DNA of 64,000 nucleotides, from positions 15,942,501 through 16,006,500 of the forward strand of contig OY720097.1 of the NCBI GenBank assembly GCA_963082875.1. The letters run 5' to 3'. Positions 40,055-52,200 of the stretch are shown one piece after another (the first letter of the stretch is position 1; each line of letters starts with the position of its first letter). Origin of the DNA: Corella eumyota. Its lineage: Eukaryota; Chordata; Ascidiacea; Phlebobranchia; Corellidae. The notes under the pieces are model-generated. The model was not told the origin of the DNA and did not search any database. It saw only the letters and a list, made by a program, of their open reading frames with translations. A program made the translations under genes and the position numbers.

Positions 40055-40140
40055 AATGGGTAAGCTGGGTTTCGAATCTTAGACTTTGCTACTTACAACG
40101 TATGGCATTATGCGTTGAGCTACCGGACTCGATATATAAG
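40055..40140 (-). mobile_element. tRNA-derived SINE head or tRNA pseudogene
   Basis: Read on the minus strand there is a box A-like GGTAGCTCAACGCA, then TAAGATTCGAAACCCAGC containing a box B-like GATTCGAAACC. The D and anticodon stems do not pair well, so it is not a functional tRNA. The downstream side (lower coordinates) runs into homopolymer-rich sequence at 40026-40050, as expected for a SINE tail. It shares its core with 2770-2870. Confidence 0.55.
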
Positions 40141-41408
40141 CGTTACTTATTTATATTCATATGTTTGCAAGAGACTTTCGATAATAAAAAAATATTATGA
40201 TCAATTTTATTAAACAAAAATGATTTTATAAAGTTGAACAACCGATGTTGTTATGTGTTGTAATGATCAATACTGCCTGTAAAACAAAAAATATATTTAA
40301 TAAAATATTACATAACGTAATTTGAAAACTTAAATTACACGCGATATATGAATATAAACTGTATACGTAATATAAAAATGATGTAATTTTTGTTCTGTTC
40401 AATATTTTTTGAATTTTTTTTTATCTTAGGTGTTCTTTTGAGTGTTTTAACATAAATATAATCTCAAATTAAAGTAACGACATCCAACTATTTTGAAATA
40501 CTTTAAAAATAAAATTTTACTATGAGTGTTTAAGCCAAACACATTTTAAAAGTTGAAGCAAACGAGCCTAAAACCTAAAAGTAATCAACAAATTAAATTT
40601 ATTTAAACTTGATAAACGCAGAAATGAAGTTTTGTGATCGTCAGTAGAGATATAACAAGACACTTTGGCACAAAGAAATACTTTTTTAAACAGTTAATAT
40701 TAATAACATGTTAAAACTATGAATTTAACTTCGTCATTTTTAGGTTGCACTTGATGAACTTCTTTTGTTAACCTTCCAACTATTTACGTGAAAGCGAGAA
40801 AAACCTAATCATAAAGAAAAAAGAAATTACAATTTTCTTCAAGACGCTTCGGGGAACTCCCCGATTTCTGTTTTTTTTTTATCACGCTTGGATGGTTTTA
40901 GATGTAATTTGCTTTATCCTCGATTATATAATATTTCATGTTAATTAATATTTTACAGTTTTAAATATAAAGTTATTATTTTTTTGTCTTAATCAAAAAA
41001 TTTAAATACAGTTAAATATTTCAAGTTTTCTTAAAAATTTACAAAAATTATCATTAGTTAACCAACTTTGATATATTGTTATTACTACATAAATATTTAT
41101 TCTTTGGGATGTATTTATTTAGATTCCCATACTAAATCAAATACTTTAAAGCTCTTAAACTTGATACACTATCGAACACATCAAACAATCATTTAAATTT
41201 AAAAATAAATATCTATTTAATTTTTAACTTTTTTAGTTTTTAAAAAAATGCTAAATTATGTATTTAACTGAATGTTAAAAATTCAGTTAACTTTAAGATA
41301 ACAAAAAAATAGTTTTTAAAACTTAAATATGTTTTGAATCATTTTTTTTAATTTAACTGTAAAACAATTTTTTAATTTAATTATTTTTTTATTTTAATTT
41401 ACTATTGA
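40141..41408. other. AT-rich unique sequence, nothing recognised
   Basis: No coding exon, RNA gene or repeat could be supported. A short GC-richer patch at 40847-40866 (GACGCTTCGGGGAACTCCCC) has a weak dyad only. Confidence 0.4.
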
Positions 41409-41410
41409 AC

Positions 41411-41580
41411 CCTTATTATGGTTCGAAATCTTAGATTTCGAAACATATTGTTATTGTCAGTGTATTTATTATGGTTCGAAATCTTAGATTTCGAAACATA
41501 TTGTTATTGTCATTATATTTATTATTATTATGGTTCGAAATCTTAGATTTCGAAACATATTGTTATTGTCATTATACTTA
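41411..41580. repeat. Three tandem units carrying a perfect hairpin
   Basis: Each unit contains TTCGAAATCT, one base, then AGATTTCGAA, at 41422, 41475 and 41534. These are perfect 10-bp inverted arms with a one-base centre. Each is followed by ACATATTGTTATTGTCA and an ATT-rich tract, and the array ends in a (TTA)n run. Confidence 0.9.
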
Positions 41581-41719
41581 TTATTATTATTATTATTTTT
41601 ATTCTTTCTAGTCCCAATTTTGAAAGAAGATATCTCTAGTTCCTTAGAATTTAAAAATCTGAAATTTTAGTATGTTGTTTATTATCAGATTATATTTTCA
41701 TTCTCCTATTTACAACATT

Positions 41720-42170
41720 TAATTATCACTAATTACTAATTAATAAGTGTTTATTTATTATTAAAGTTTGTTATTTATTTTTTAAATCTTGGTTAATTGT
41801 ATATCATGATATCAGTAACTTAAAAATGAATTAAAATTTTAATTTTTATCACTAATTACTAATTAAAGGGTGTTTCTTTATTAAAATTTAAAGGTTGTTA
41901 TTCATTTTTCAAATCTTGGTCAATTGTATATCATGATATTAGTAACTCAAAACTGAATTAAAATTTTAATTTGTAATCACTAAATACTAATTAATAAGTG
42001 TTTGTTTATTTAAATTTAAAGGTTGTTGTTAATTTTTTAAATTTTTGTCAATTGTATATTATGATATTAGAAACTCAAAAATAAATTAAAATTTTAATTT
42101 TTGACACTAATTACTAATAAATAAGTGTTTGTTTATTAAAATTTAATGATTGTTATTAGGTTTTTTATTT
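41720..42170. repeat. Degenerate minisatellite, about 123-128-bp period
   Basis: CACTAATTACTAAT recurs at 41727, 41850, 41978 (one change) and 42105 (slightly diverged). The copies share TAATAAGTGTTTGTTTATT, an AAATCTTGGTCAATTGTATA block and ATGATAT. More diverged relatives appear at about 43330-43440 and 43570-43680. Confidence 0.8.
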
Positions 42171-43204
42171 CCTAATTTATTTTTTACTAACCTTTTCACT
42201 AAATTTGTAATTGCACTATTCCTTGACTGCACATAAGTACTCACAATAAATATATATATTTTTTTTTGTTTTTTTTTATGTATTTTTTATATATTTTTTT
42301 TCTGTTACACTGTGTGCTACAATTCCAGAACTCCTCTGCTTAATTACCCTTTAAAATTTTGCCAAACCCAGTGTCAAAACACCAAAGTAGCATCGTTTTC
42401 AATAAATTACCAGTAAATTATCCTTATAAATACATTAACTAAGAACTTATTACTGCCGAGAATTTTTTTTGTTTTTTCAGACTGGGCTCTCAGACCATAT
42501 ACTTCAAAAAGCAACACCAACCTTACCATATTCCTCCAACCACCCTGAACAAATAATTTGGACCATACAAAGCTACTTATTCATTCAGCTACTCTAACAC
42601 TTTGCGTCACAAACTTAACTTAATTATGCAATCTCTCTTTAAACTATCAATGTAATATATTTTAATTTATCAAGTTTCCTCTTTCTTTTCTATTATTAAC
42701 TAGTTTTAAACATTAATATTTACTTACTCTATATACGTGAACCCCCACTAGTTGGTGGGTTGTTTAATATTTTTGTGCGTTGTATGTGATATACGTTGTG
42801 AAAGGCCATTCTGGGACGTTCTTTCTTTAGGTAGGTTTATTTCGGTTAGTCCCTTTATCACCTGCAATTTATCGTGACCAGTTCGTGCTTTCCTACTAGA
42901 GCCATACTGGGTTATATTAAATGTAATTATTATTTTCTTTAAGTTATTTTTTACACTGTAACTACCATCGACAGTGATTGCTCTACTATTATAAATCAAA
43001 TGTGTAGTAACTTTCTTTCTTTTTTTTTCGTACAATTTTATTTTGTTATTTCGTCACTCCTTTGTTATAGTATTATTTTTTTGGTGTATATTTTGTAAAA
43101 TGTATTTTATATATCGCATTTATTAATAATATAATCTATACTGGGTTTGGTGACCATGCCATAAAATAATTAAAATCTTCATGTAAACGTTAATACTTTT
43201 GACA
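42171..43204. other. Unrecognised sequence with a 95-residue minus frame
   Basis: A minus-strand frame at 42748-43035 encodes a Lys/Arg-rich 95-residue peptide that matches no family I know. There is no convincing promoter, and one exon of this size can occur by chance. An acceptor-like TTTTTTCAG ends at 42480, ahead of GC-richer sequence. It could be a decayed exon, a UTR or an element fragment. Confidence 0.25.
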
Positions 43205-43310
43205 TGTTTTAAATCATTAAATTGATTTTGTCATTTTTTCCCGTCGCATTGTTGTAATATTAATTGTATATCGTATTTATTATTTACTTTTATCAATGCG
43301 CGAAAAACCA
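43205..43310. repeat. Dispersed repeat, second copy of the 14254 element
   Basis: TGTTTTAAATCATTAAATTG is identical to 14254-14273, and the following TTTTGT, CGCATT and ATTTACTTTTAT motifs are similar. A poly-A run at 43315-43330 follows, compatible with a short retroposed element. Confidence 0.55.
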
Positions 43311-43330
43311 AAATAAAAAAAAAAAAAAAA

Positions 43331-44345
43331 GGTTTTTAAATTTTGGTCAGTTATATGTTATAATATTTATAACTTGAAAATAAAATAAAAATTAATTCTT
43401 GTTTGTTTATTATATTTAAATGCTTGTTTGTTGATTAAAAGTAAAAGTCCGATATTAAGCATTGAAAATTTGGTATGATGTATTTTAAAATATAAGTAGT
43501 TAAAAAACATATTTGAAAAATAAGTTTCAATTATGCTTGTTTATTTAATTTAAATCAAAAATCAATTTTAGGAATTTAAAATTTGGTATAATCTATATCC
43601 TGATATAAACAACTTAAAACTGTGTTAAATATTAGTTTTTGTGTGTATAGTATATATACATGCTTGTTTGTTTATTCGAAGATATGTAATATTCTTAGTT
43701 AATGTTTATGCATATCTTTTTTTATTTATAAAAATTTATGTTAAAAATAATCAAATAATTTCGAACCATATTTTATTTATCACATAAATCTAGTTTATCT
43801 GGTTATACATAAAAAAATTTAATAAATTTCTTACCTTTGTTATGTCGATCATTTTTGTAAAATACAAGAAATCAAAAATTTAGGACTATGAATCCATAAG
43901 TAAGTATATACCTTTTACGACCATAGGTTGAAATATTCAGCAAAACCTTTAAAAAAATTATTAATTTTTATAAATTTTGAGGCTGGTAGAAAATATATAG
44001 TAAAGTTTGCAGATTAAAAAGGTTTAAGATATTAGGTTATTGTATAAAAATAAATAAATACCCAACGCGTTTGCAGTCTTAGAGATTACTATTATAATTT
44101 TTTTTTTCTAATTTTGATTTTAATAAAATTGCCACTCCTATAAATCGACATTTAATATCAGTAATATGTCATTTAAACAAAATATTGTTTTTATCCTTTC
44201 AGTTAAGATCAATTTAAAAAAAAGGTATTTCTCCTTTATACTTTACAATTCGCCAAACTACAAATGATCACCTAAAATTCGCGTTATAAACAGGTCAACC
44301 TAAAAATTAAGAGAAGACATGTCAGAAACTAGCAATGATTATTTC
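43331..44345. other. AT-rich flank upstream of protease 1
   Basis: It holds degenerate relatives of the 41720 minisatellite up to about 43690. Beyond that nothing is recognised. Confidence 0.4.
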
Positions 44346-44385
44346 CGATAAAAGATAAGGCGCGGTTAGGCGTGTGTATATATAA
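44346..44385 (+). promoter_or_regulatory. Candidate promoter of protease 1: paired GATA sites and TATA box
   Basis: Two GATAA motifs (CCGATAAAAGATAAGG) lie about 20 bp upstream of TATATATAA at 44377-44385. The predicted start of transcription near 44410 would give a 5' UTR of about 265 bases, possibly with an intron, since acceptor-like AGs stand at 44665 and 44674. GATA factors drive gut and blood-type genes in many animals; their use here is inference. Confidence 0.45.
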
Positions 44386-44674
44386 CAAAAAACATTATTC
44401 AGTTTTATTACTTGTTTACCACTACGTTGCGCTGAGCTTTAGCTTTTAAAGAAAAAAAAATTGCTAATTTTTTAAAACAAATAGAATAGATTTTTAATTA
44501 CTAATAATATTACAATAAATTGGCGTGTGTTTATAACTGATGTTATGGCAAAGAGTTTTATGTAAAAAAAGAAGTCATTGAGTTTATTTAGCATAAATAT
44601 TATTTATACTATACCAATTAAAACAACTCAAAAAATGAAAGTAACAACTTAGTTTAATACTTTAGGATTTTAAG

Positions 44675-47600
44675 ATGAATATTTTAAATCTTTTCTTTCT
44701 TCTGATTAACGGAAACAGCAATAGAAATATTCCGCCCAATAGCAACCAGCCATCGCAATCTCAAGTTGTTCAAACTGAATTGGAAACACCACAATATGAG
44801 ACACCGATTTTAAAACAGGGGTTAGGTGTAGGAAATAATCAAGGTGTCGACAGAAGAAGAGGAGTGTCTTTAAGTTTTACTCCATCACAAATACCCGCTG
44901 TTCAAAATATTCGTAAGTTGTGAATTTTATAAATTATTTTTAGGAAGGTTGTAAATCGCAGTAAAGATTTTGGAAATTTAACGCCTTCTTGCCGTAGGCG
45001 ACTTAAACGTTTTACAAAAACTTACCTAAATGCCTAAACCTGAGTTTTATAGTTATAATTGAGATCTATTTGACATTTTTGCTTAAAATGTAGGTGAGAT
45101 TATATAATTTAGTTTTGTTGAAGTACGCATGTGAGTGAAATTCTTTTATAACAAGTTACAACCTTTAAATTGAATTGCAATATTATAAATTACAACTTAT
45201 CCAATTTTGGTTATTTACTTTTTTAGCGTCTTCAGTGAACGTAGGAAACACAGTTGTTCGTGAACATCTTCGAATAGGTGGAAGTAGATTGTTGGAAGGT
45301 TGTGACGTGGTTGACACTCGTATTCCCTGCAACAAACCAAATCAAAGAATTAACGAGTAATATTTCAAATTAATAAAAAACAAGTTTTAATAGAAATACC
45401 CAATGTATTTATTATCCAAAATTTAGGTTGAGAGAGAATCAAATCAATTAAAACACAAAAATCATGTTTTTAAATAAACGTTGTTACAAATTTATTAAAC
45501 GTTGTTGCTAATTAAAGTCTAATTAGGCTGACAAAATGGGCGGGGATGTAGCGGAAATGTTTATGTTAAAGAAAACTTTGATTCACTTATTAACTCGTAC
45601 CAGTCGCCTGTGTAGCCGCGAGCTGAGGCTATGGTACGAGCCTCCATGGTAAAACACAGCCAGCGTAAGCGAGAATATTTTGCCCTTAAGCGCTTTATTG
45701 TGTATATCTAGAATGCAATTAAAACAGTTTCTTGCAAGTAAATCTTTCCGCTTTGTTTCACAGAAATCAATGTAATCGCTGGAAATGTTGCTGGGATGCT
45801 ACAGATCCAGTAAGATGTGCTCACAACAAGTATTATTGTAGGTATTTTTAATAGTTGTTTTGAGTTAACACGTTTTTGAAAAACTTTTCTTGCAGTAAAA
45901 AAGTAATTCAAATTATAATTTATAGTCACGAGATTTCGAACTAGCCCAAAAGAATTTGGTACATGTGGATTTCCCCTTTCTGCTTTGGATGAAAATTTAA
46001 GTAATATTACGGTTGTTTTAATAAATATTGACAGTCTTTTTAAAAATTAATTGTAAACTTATGAACGCACTCGTTTTAAAATTGTTTATTGGTTTTTATT
46101 CTAGTACCTGCACCTCTACCTTTTGTCATTGCTTTAATCAATGGGAGAATTTTAGGTAAAAATTAAAAAAAAATATATTGCCTGTCACAATATTGTGTTA
46201 TATCATCGGATATACTCAAGTGTATTTTATTTATTTAATCTCCAACATTAAAAATGATTTGATATATTTGTTTTATAATATTTAATTGCAACATTTAGTT
46301 AACCACAATAACATTTTTAACTAGATGTTACGAATAAAAAAAATAATTTTTTTTAAACAATAGAGCAGTTTCACAAAATTTTTAAATTTAATGTCAAAAT
46401 TTTAAAGGTGGCACCCCTGCTCCAATAAACGAATTTCCTTGGATGGTTTACATATATATACTTCAACAAGGATTTCCACAAGGTGGCATATGTGGAGGCA
46501 CACTTTTAAACGAACGGTGGATAGTTACAGCTGCGCATTGCTTTGAAACGTATGTATTTAATATCAAAGTAAGGCATACGTGTATAAAGAATTCACACTA
46601 TTTACCAAGCATTCAAATGTAGTTTGTATTACAGCGGATTATAACGCAATTAATAAACTAATTTTTTCTTTACAGGCCCATAGCCTCACTTTTTGGCGTA
46701 ATATTGGGCGAGCATCAACTCAGTGTGACAACAGGGGACGAAATATTTCGTAACGTAATGCAACTTATTATACACCCCGACTTTCAATTTTCGCAACGTA
46801 ACAACGACATAGCACTTGTAAAGGTAGAATATAACTCAATAAAAAGCAAAGTAATAAGATGTATGCTTAATCCTAGAGCAATATGTTATGGCTTTCAAAT
46901 GCAAAAAACAAAAAGGTTTTAAAATTACCCCACCTTAAATAAAGATAACAATTGTATATGTGATATTCTTATAAGATGTATTTTTATTTAACCAATTTTG
47001 ACTATTTAGATGGATCGCCCAGTTCCGGAAAGCCTCATGGCCCGCCCACTGTGTGTCATTCCACAAGGAACCCGAGTCGACAACCTTAATCTACCCACCC
47101 TGGCAGGAAGAATTTGCGTCACTCTTGGCTGGGGTATAACTGGTAAGATTAACCCCAACCATATAATAAAATTTTGGTTAAAAAGTTTTTTTGCAAATTT
47201 AACGACAATATTTAGAAAAAAAGTAAGGCATACGGGTATAAAGAATTCACCTTATTTACCAAGCATTCAAAAGTAGTTTGTATTTTTTTTGCTTTAGATT
47301 AACGACTAGTATATTTTAAATGCTCGCCAGACAAAACATAGAAAAACATTTTTCTCAGATTTTGTATAACCGCTAAAGGACGAAGTTTAATATTAAAATT
47401 GAAAAAAAAATTGTTAAAACAATACTGGAACTTTTCTAGTGTGCAAATAAACAATAAAGATGTATCAGCTTATTTTTTTTGTAGAAAATGGTGGACCGAC
47501 AGCCGACACGTTGTTACAGTTGTCCGTTGTTATAAATCCCCGAATTGCATGTACTTCCACCACTGCTGGTAATGTAGGGCTTTACACCAACCTTCCCGTG

Positions 47601-48229
47601 TTTGATTCCCAACCAAAGTTTTGTGCCGGGGGAGTTGCCAACGAAGATACTTGCATGGTATACTTTAAAAAGAATATTTTGTGTTTTAATTTAGGCTTTC
47701 TATAAAATTAAGCATCGCCAACAAAACAAGCAAAGAAAAATATACTATAAAGTAAATAAAGGCAAACTCACACGCAAATATAATTATTTTTTAAGCAAGC
47801 AACTTTTATAACCGACTTTAAATTTTTATTAACACCAAAATAAAATGTTTTACAGGGTGACAGTGGTGGTCCATTGATGTGTTTAAATGCTGGGGGGTTT
47901 TATGAACTAGTTGGTATAACTTCGTATGGAACAACGCCTTGTGGTTTAAACCAATTACCAGGGGTATTCACGGACGTAAGTCAATTTTTAATTATTTTTT
48001 ACTTTTACTTCTTTAAAGATAACTTGTTTTAAGAGTGCTACCAAATACTTCTTTTTTATAATATAATGGTATTATATTTAAATTACATCAAAAATTCCTT
48101 ATCTTAGTTATTTTTAGAGGACAAAAAATTTTAAAATAATTTCTTAATTTCCCAAAACTTTGTCGTTTATTTTAATAGGTGTCACAATTCGGAGACTGGA
48201 TTACTAACACAATAGCAGCAAATAGTTAA
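44675..48229 (+). CDS. Secreted trefoil-trypsin serine protease 1 (11 exons)
   Basis: Exons: 44675-44912, 45227-45356, 45764-45837, 45926-46000, 46105-46155, 46408-46549, 46676-46823, 47010-47142, 47485-47657, 47856-47975, 48179-48229. All phases agree; 444 residues. A short hydrophobic N-terminus (signal peptide, about 1-13) leads into a polar linker and then a six-cysteine trefoil (P-type) domain: Cys105, 114, 126, 131, 132 and 141, with the typical CCW. A second linker carries Cys161, which could tether the prodomain. Cleavage is expected at Arg187|Ile188 (R|ILGG). The S1-family domain has His233 (TAAHC), Asp281 (NNDIAL) and Ser391 (GDSGGP), plus Asp385 in the S1 pocket, so an active Arg/Lys-specific protease is expected. 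It is the first of three tandem paralogues and is 64% or so of a kind with protease 2 by eye, not by a computed alignment. Confidence 0.9.
45585..45680. other. GC-richer hairpin patch in protease 1 intron 2
   Basis: GAGGCT (45625-45630) and AGCCTC (45639-45644) are inverted around an 8-base loop. A GTACCA/TGGTAC pair overlaps this hairpin. The base composition differs from the surrounding intron, which hints at a short inserted element, but no boundaries are visible. Confidence 0.3.
46567..46632 (+). repeat. 65-bp intronic repeat, copy 1
   Basis: It begins AAGTAAGGCATACG and runs through TATTTACCAAGCATTCAAA to GTAGTTTGTATT. A near-identical copy lies in a later intron of the same gene at 47221-47284. 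Confidence 0.85.
47221..47284 (+). repeat. 65-bp intronic repeat, copy 2
   Basis: Partner of 46567-46632, in the same orientation with only a few mismatches. It is not exonic: the flanking catalytic exons splice in phase without it. Confidence 0.85.
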
Positions 48230-49268
48230 ACTGATTGTTTAAAATTAAAATATTTAATTTTGAAAAGTAATATTTAAAGTATATATTAACAAGCTACTGC
48301 ATTAAATTAAAATTTTCAAAAAAAAGAATTATCTTTACTGTACTTAAAATTGTTTATATTTTGATGTTATTTATACAATTTTAGGACAATTGATCTTTTG
48401 TATATTACGTGAATAGAAACTTTAATGACGTCATTTTTACGTGGCCATGACCTTTTAAGGGGCCATATTTTAATCTATCACGAAACAATACGTTTATTGA
48501 TGCAATAAAATAAGGTTTGCATCCAAATTTCATCAACTTTTTACATTTACGCAATAATAAATAATATGTTAAAACTAATTAGTTAATCATATTAAAACTG
48601 TATAAGAAATTTTATTGCAAAAAAATCTACATACTATTTATGAAAACTTAAATATAACACAAACAAACGTATGTCCAGTCAAATGACCGCAAGCCATTTG
48701 TTTTGTTTTCGTTAGTTCACAGACTTAACAATATAAACACGCAATATACGACACGTCGCCGTTCAAGATTAAATTACAAATAGTTTCATTACGTGTATTG
48801 CATCGCTACTCTTTTTTTACAAACAATAAAAATTCAATATGGTTATTCAGTTTTTCTTTTGGACATATAAACTAGGTCGTTTATTCAGTAAAACAAAAAT
48901 TAGGAAGAACTGTTAAGTGAGGTAGGTGTACAATTAGAGACAGTATTAACAAGTTAACAACGCATTAGAACAGGATTTATTTTATTACATCATATATTTA
49001 CCGCATTAACCAGTTATATAACAACGACTCGGTGATTTTATTTAAATGGTTAGACGTTCATTTGTAAGAATAAAAACAAAAAATAGACAATATTAGATAC
49101 AAAATTAACTATAAGTTTCAAATTTTTCTAGCTAAAAATTTTGTTTGTATGTCGAAGTAAGGTTTTAAATACCAAGGTTTTGCATCTAGATTTCCATAAA
49201 AACTAATTTTCAATGAGTTCGCTTTATTATTTTCAGATAGATTTAAGTTGAGAATAACTTTGAAAAAT
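48230..49268. other. Intergenic, upstream of protease 2
   Basis: No gene seen. TATA-like motifs stand near 48866 (CATATAAAC) and 49013 (TTATATAAC). An acceptor-like TTATTATTTTCAG ends at 49236, 33 bases before the start codon of protease 2, and could close a 5' UTR intron or be a spliced-leader acceptor. Confidence 0.4.
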
Positions 49269-52200
49269 ATGAATTTTCTTAACGTATTGTTATTGTTGTT
49301 TGCAAATTATGGACAAAATAACGTTTACCATCGAAATGAAATCGACTTAAGTTTAAATCAACCAAGCAAATTAAACCACTCCAAAACTCATAAAACAAAC
49401 GAAAAAACGAAAAATGTTCTGTTAAAACAAGGACTGAATGAAAATAATCAAGAAGCAAAAATTGAAGGCAGAAAGGCAATTTCGTTAGATTTTACGCCTA
49501 CTCGAATTCCAGGACAACAAATGATACGTAAGTTAAAATATATTTTTGATTTAAATTTAAAATAAATTTGTAAATTTGGTTTCGATCTGTTTTTTTTTAA
49601 TAGTGTCAAACCAGATTATAGTCACGCAAAGATTTACATATAAATAAAACTAACTTAAAAAATGCTTTTCTTGGCTTTATCAACTACATGTTTACTGTCA
49701 GTAATCAGCAAAAAGCGTGTTTTAAAGTGATAGGGTCTAGGCAAAACGCTCAACCGATAAGATTTGCCGTTACAACAATTTGTTTAGCTTAAGCAATGTT
49801 TTAAATGAACCAATATATTGTTTATAGTTTAACAAAAAAGTAGATTAACCATACACGTAAATATAATTTCTCTGACCAAGGGGCATGCTAATATTGCATT
49901 AGTTTTACACGTCACTGTTCATTTTATTATAATTTACAACTGTGCATATAGTAGTCATTTACACTATTGCAACCTCTATAAATAAAATATAATAAGTTCA
50001 ACATAGATCGGTAATGCTTTGACTTTTTTGACTTTTAAAACATGACTTATTTGCGTGAAAACCCTACAAAGCATTCATTTAAACCGTTACCAAATATATG
50101 TTAAAACAATTAGCCTAGTTAATTACTTTAAAACATACATAACTGAAAAGCCAATTTACACAAACATAACCATAACACACATATAACATAAACTTTTGCT
50201 TACTTTTTCAGCGTCTTCGGTTGATGTAGGAAATACAATTGTTCGTGAACATCTTCGAATCGGTGAAAGTAGATTGGTAGAAGGTTGTGACTTAGTTGAT
50301 ACTCGTATTCCTTGTAACAACCCAGACCAAACAGTTAGCGAGTAAGTACAGTCACGTAAGTTGCCTTGATGCTCTTCTACGATATCTATGATATGTAGAC
50401 TGTTGACACCAATTACAATAGTTTTGGGATTTGTGGAATTTACTTAAACAAAGACTTGTTGCAAGTTTTATCAAGACAACTATTTTAATATTAGAAGAAT
50501 ATAAGATGGTCTAATTTTTGTATTTCATATATGTATAAACATGCGTTTAATATATAAAACATCTATATAAAGATGTTATAACATTAATGTATGTACTGGT
50601 AACGTTTTAATAAAAGGTATTTAAATTGTTTATATATTTAACTTATACTTAATATTTTTGTTTAATATAGATCAGATTGCAATCGATGGAAATGTTGTTG
50701 GAATTCAACAGAAGCTGTCCAATGCGCTCAAAACAAATACTATTGTAAAAACATGGACATTGTTAATCTCAATATTTTATTGACTAATGCGTTTTTTTTG
50801 AGGTAACAGAGATGTATTTTTTAGTAAAATGATAAAAATTGTTTTTTTTAGTTACTCGTTTAAGACATGGTCCTGACTATAGTACTTGTGGAAAAGTAAC
50901 TGCAGATCTTCCAAGCCAAGGTAACAACTAAGTATTTTAAAGAAATATTAGGACCTTACTACGTAATAGGTAGATTTTAATGTATTTACTTTGTTTAGAA
51001 ACTTCCCTGCGACCTTTACTACTGGCAATACTAAAAGGAAGAATTATTGGTAATATTCTATAGTCATTATGACATTTTTTGACTAAACCATGATTTTGAA
51101 ACATTTTTAAGCAATTTTTTATTTGTTTTGTATTTAAATAGCGTCTCACAAACAAAGCTAGTAACAGATTTTTATTAAAAATACATATACTTTTTTATTG
51201 AATACAAACACACGGTTTTACCATAGGTGGAACAGTAACAACAGAAGGCAGCTTTCCTTGGATGGCATATTTGTATATTAGACAACTCGGATTTATTAAC
51301 GGTGGAATATGTGGAGGTTCTCTTATAAGTAACCAATGGGTGATCACTGCTGCTCACTGCATTGAAACGTACGTTATATAAAACTTAAATAAAAGTTTTA
51401 TAACGCAAAGGTTACTAAAACTATATATTAATTGATTTTAGTGTTTTGTTTAACCTTAATATATATCATTTTTTAGGTTTACACAACATATTTCTTAAAT
51501 ATAGGTTCACAATTTTGTGTATATTACACTAGGTTTGTGTAATTTTTTGTTTATAATTTTAATACAAATATAAAGTTGGCATAATTATGTTAAAATGTTC
51601 AGATCTGTTGTATCTTTGTACGGAGTTATATTGGGAGAACATACACTCAGTTTAACAACCAACAACGAAATTTTCCGCACTGTTGAGCGAATAGTTATCC
51701 ATCCAAATTTTAACTTGGCAACTTTTAACAACGACATCGCCTTGATAAAGGTAAAAATTTTGAAAAATTTACTTTACTAAAACATGTTTTGCCATTGGTA
51801 ATATCACTTGATCTTATAATTTGTATATAATAGTTATCGTCGCCAGTATTATTCAATGCATATGTGAGACCAATATGTGTAGTACCAACAGGCACAAGAA
51901 CAGACAGCAACGAACAACCAACTTATGCCGGAACTAACTGTGTAACACTAGGCTGGGGTCTTACTTGTAAGTTTTAAACGTGTATTTAGAGAAAGTTAAG
52001 TACACTTTGTTTGCGTAATTAAACTTAACTCCTGTAATGTTTTTTTTCACTGACTAGTAGTATATCATTGAAAGAGTAATTTAAACTTAAATTCCGTAAG
52101 TGTTACATTTATTTTTCCTGGCATTTACAAATGTCTTTCAAGGTTATAGGCATTTACAAAAGCCATGTTATCACACGTTTGAAATTTGTTAATGGGCTTG

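Noticed and set aside
40055-40140. Functional tRNA gene
   Set aside because: Box A and box B are recognisable, but the D and anticodon stems do not pair, so it is listed as a SINE head or pseudogene.
42748-43035. 95-residue minus-strand protein as a gene
   Set aside because: No recognisable motif, no promoter and no splice partners. It is kept only as an unrecognised frame in the intergenic entry.
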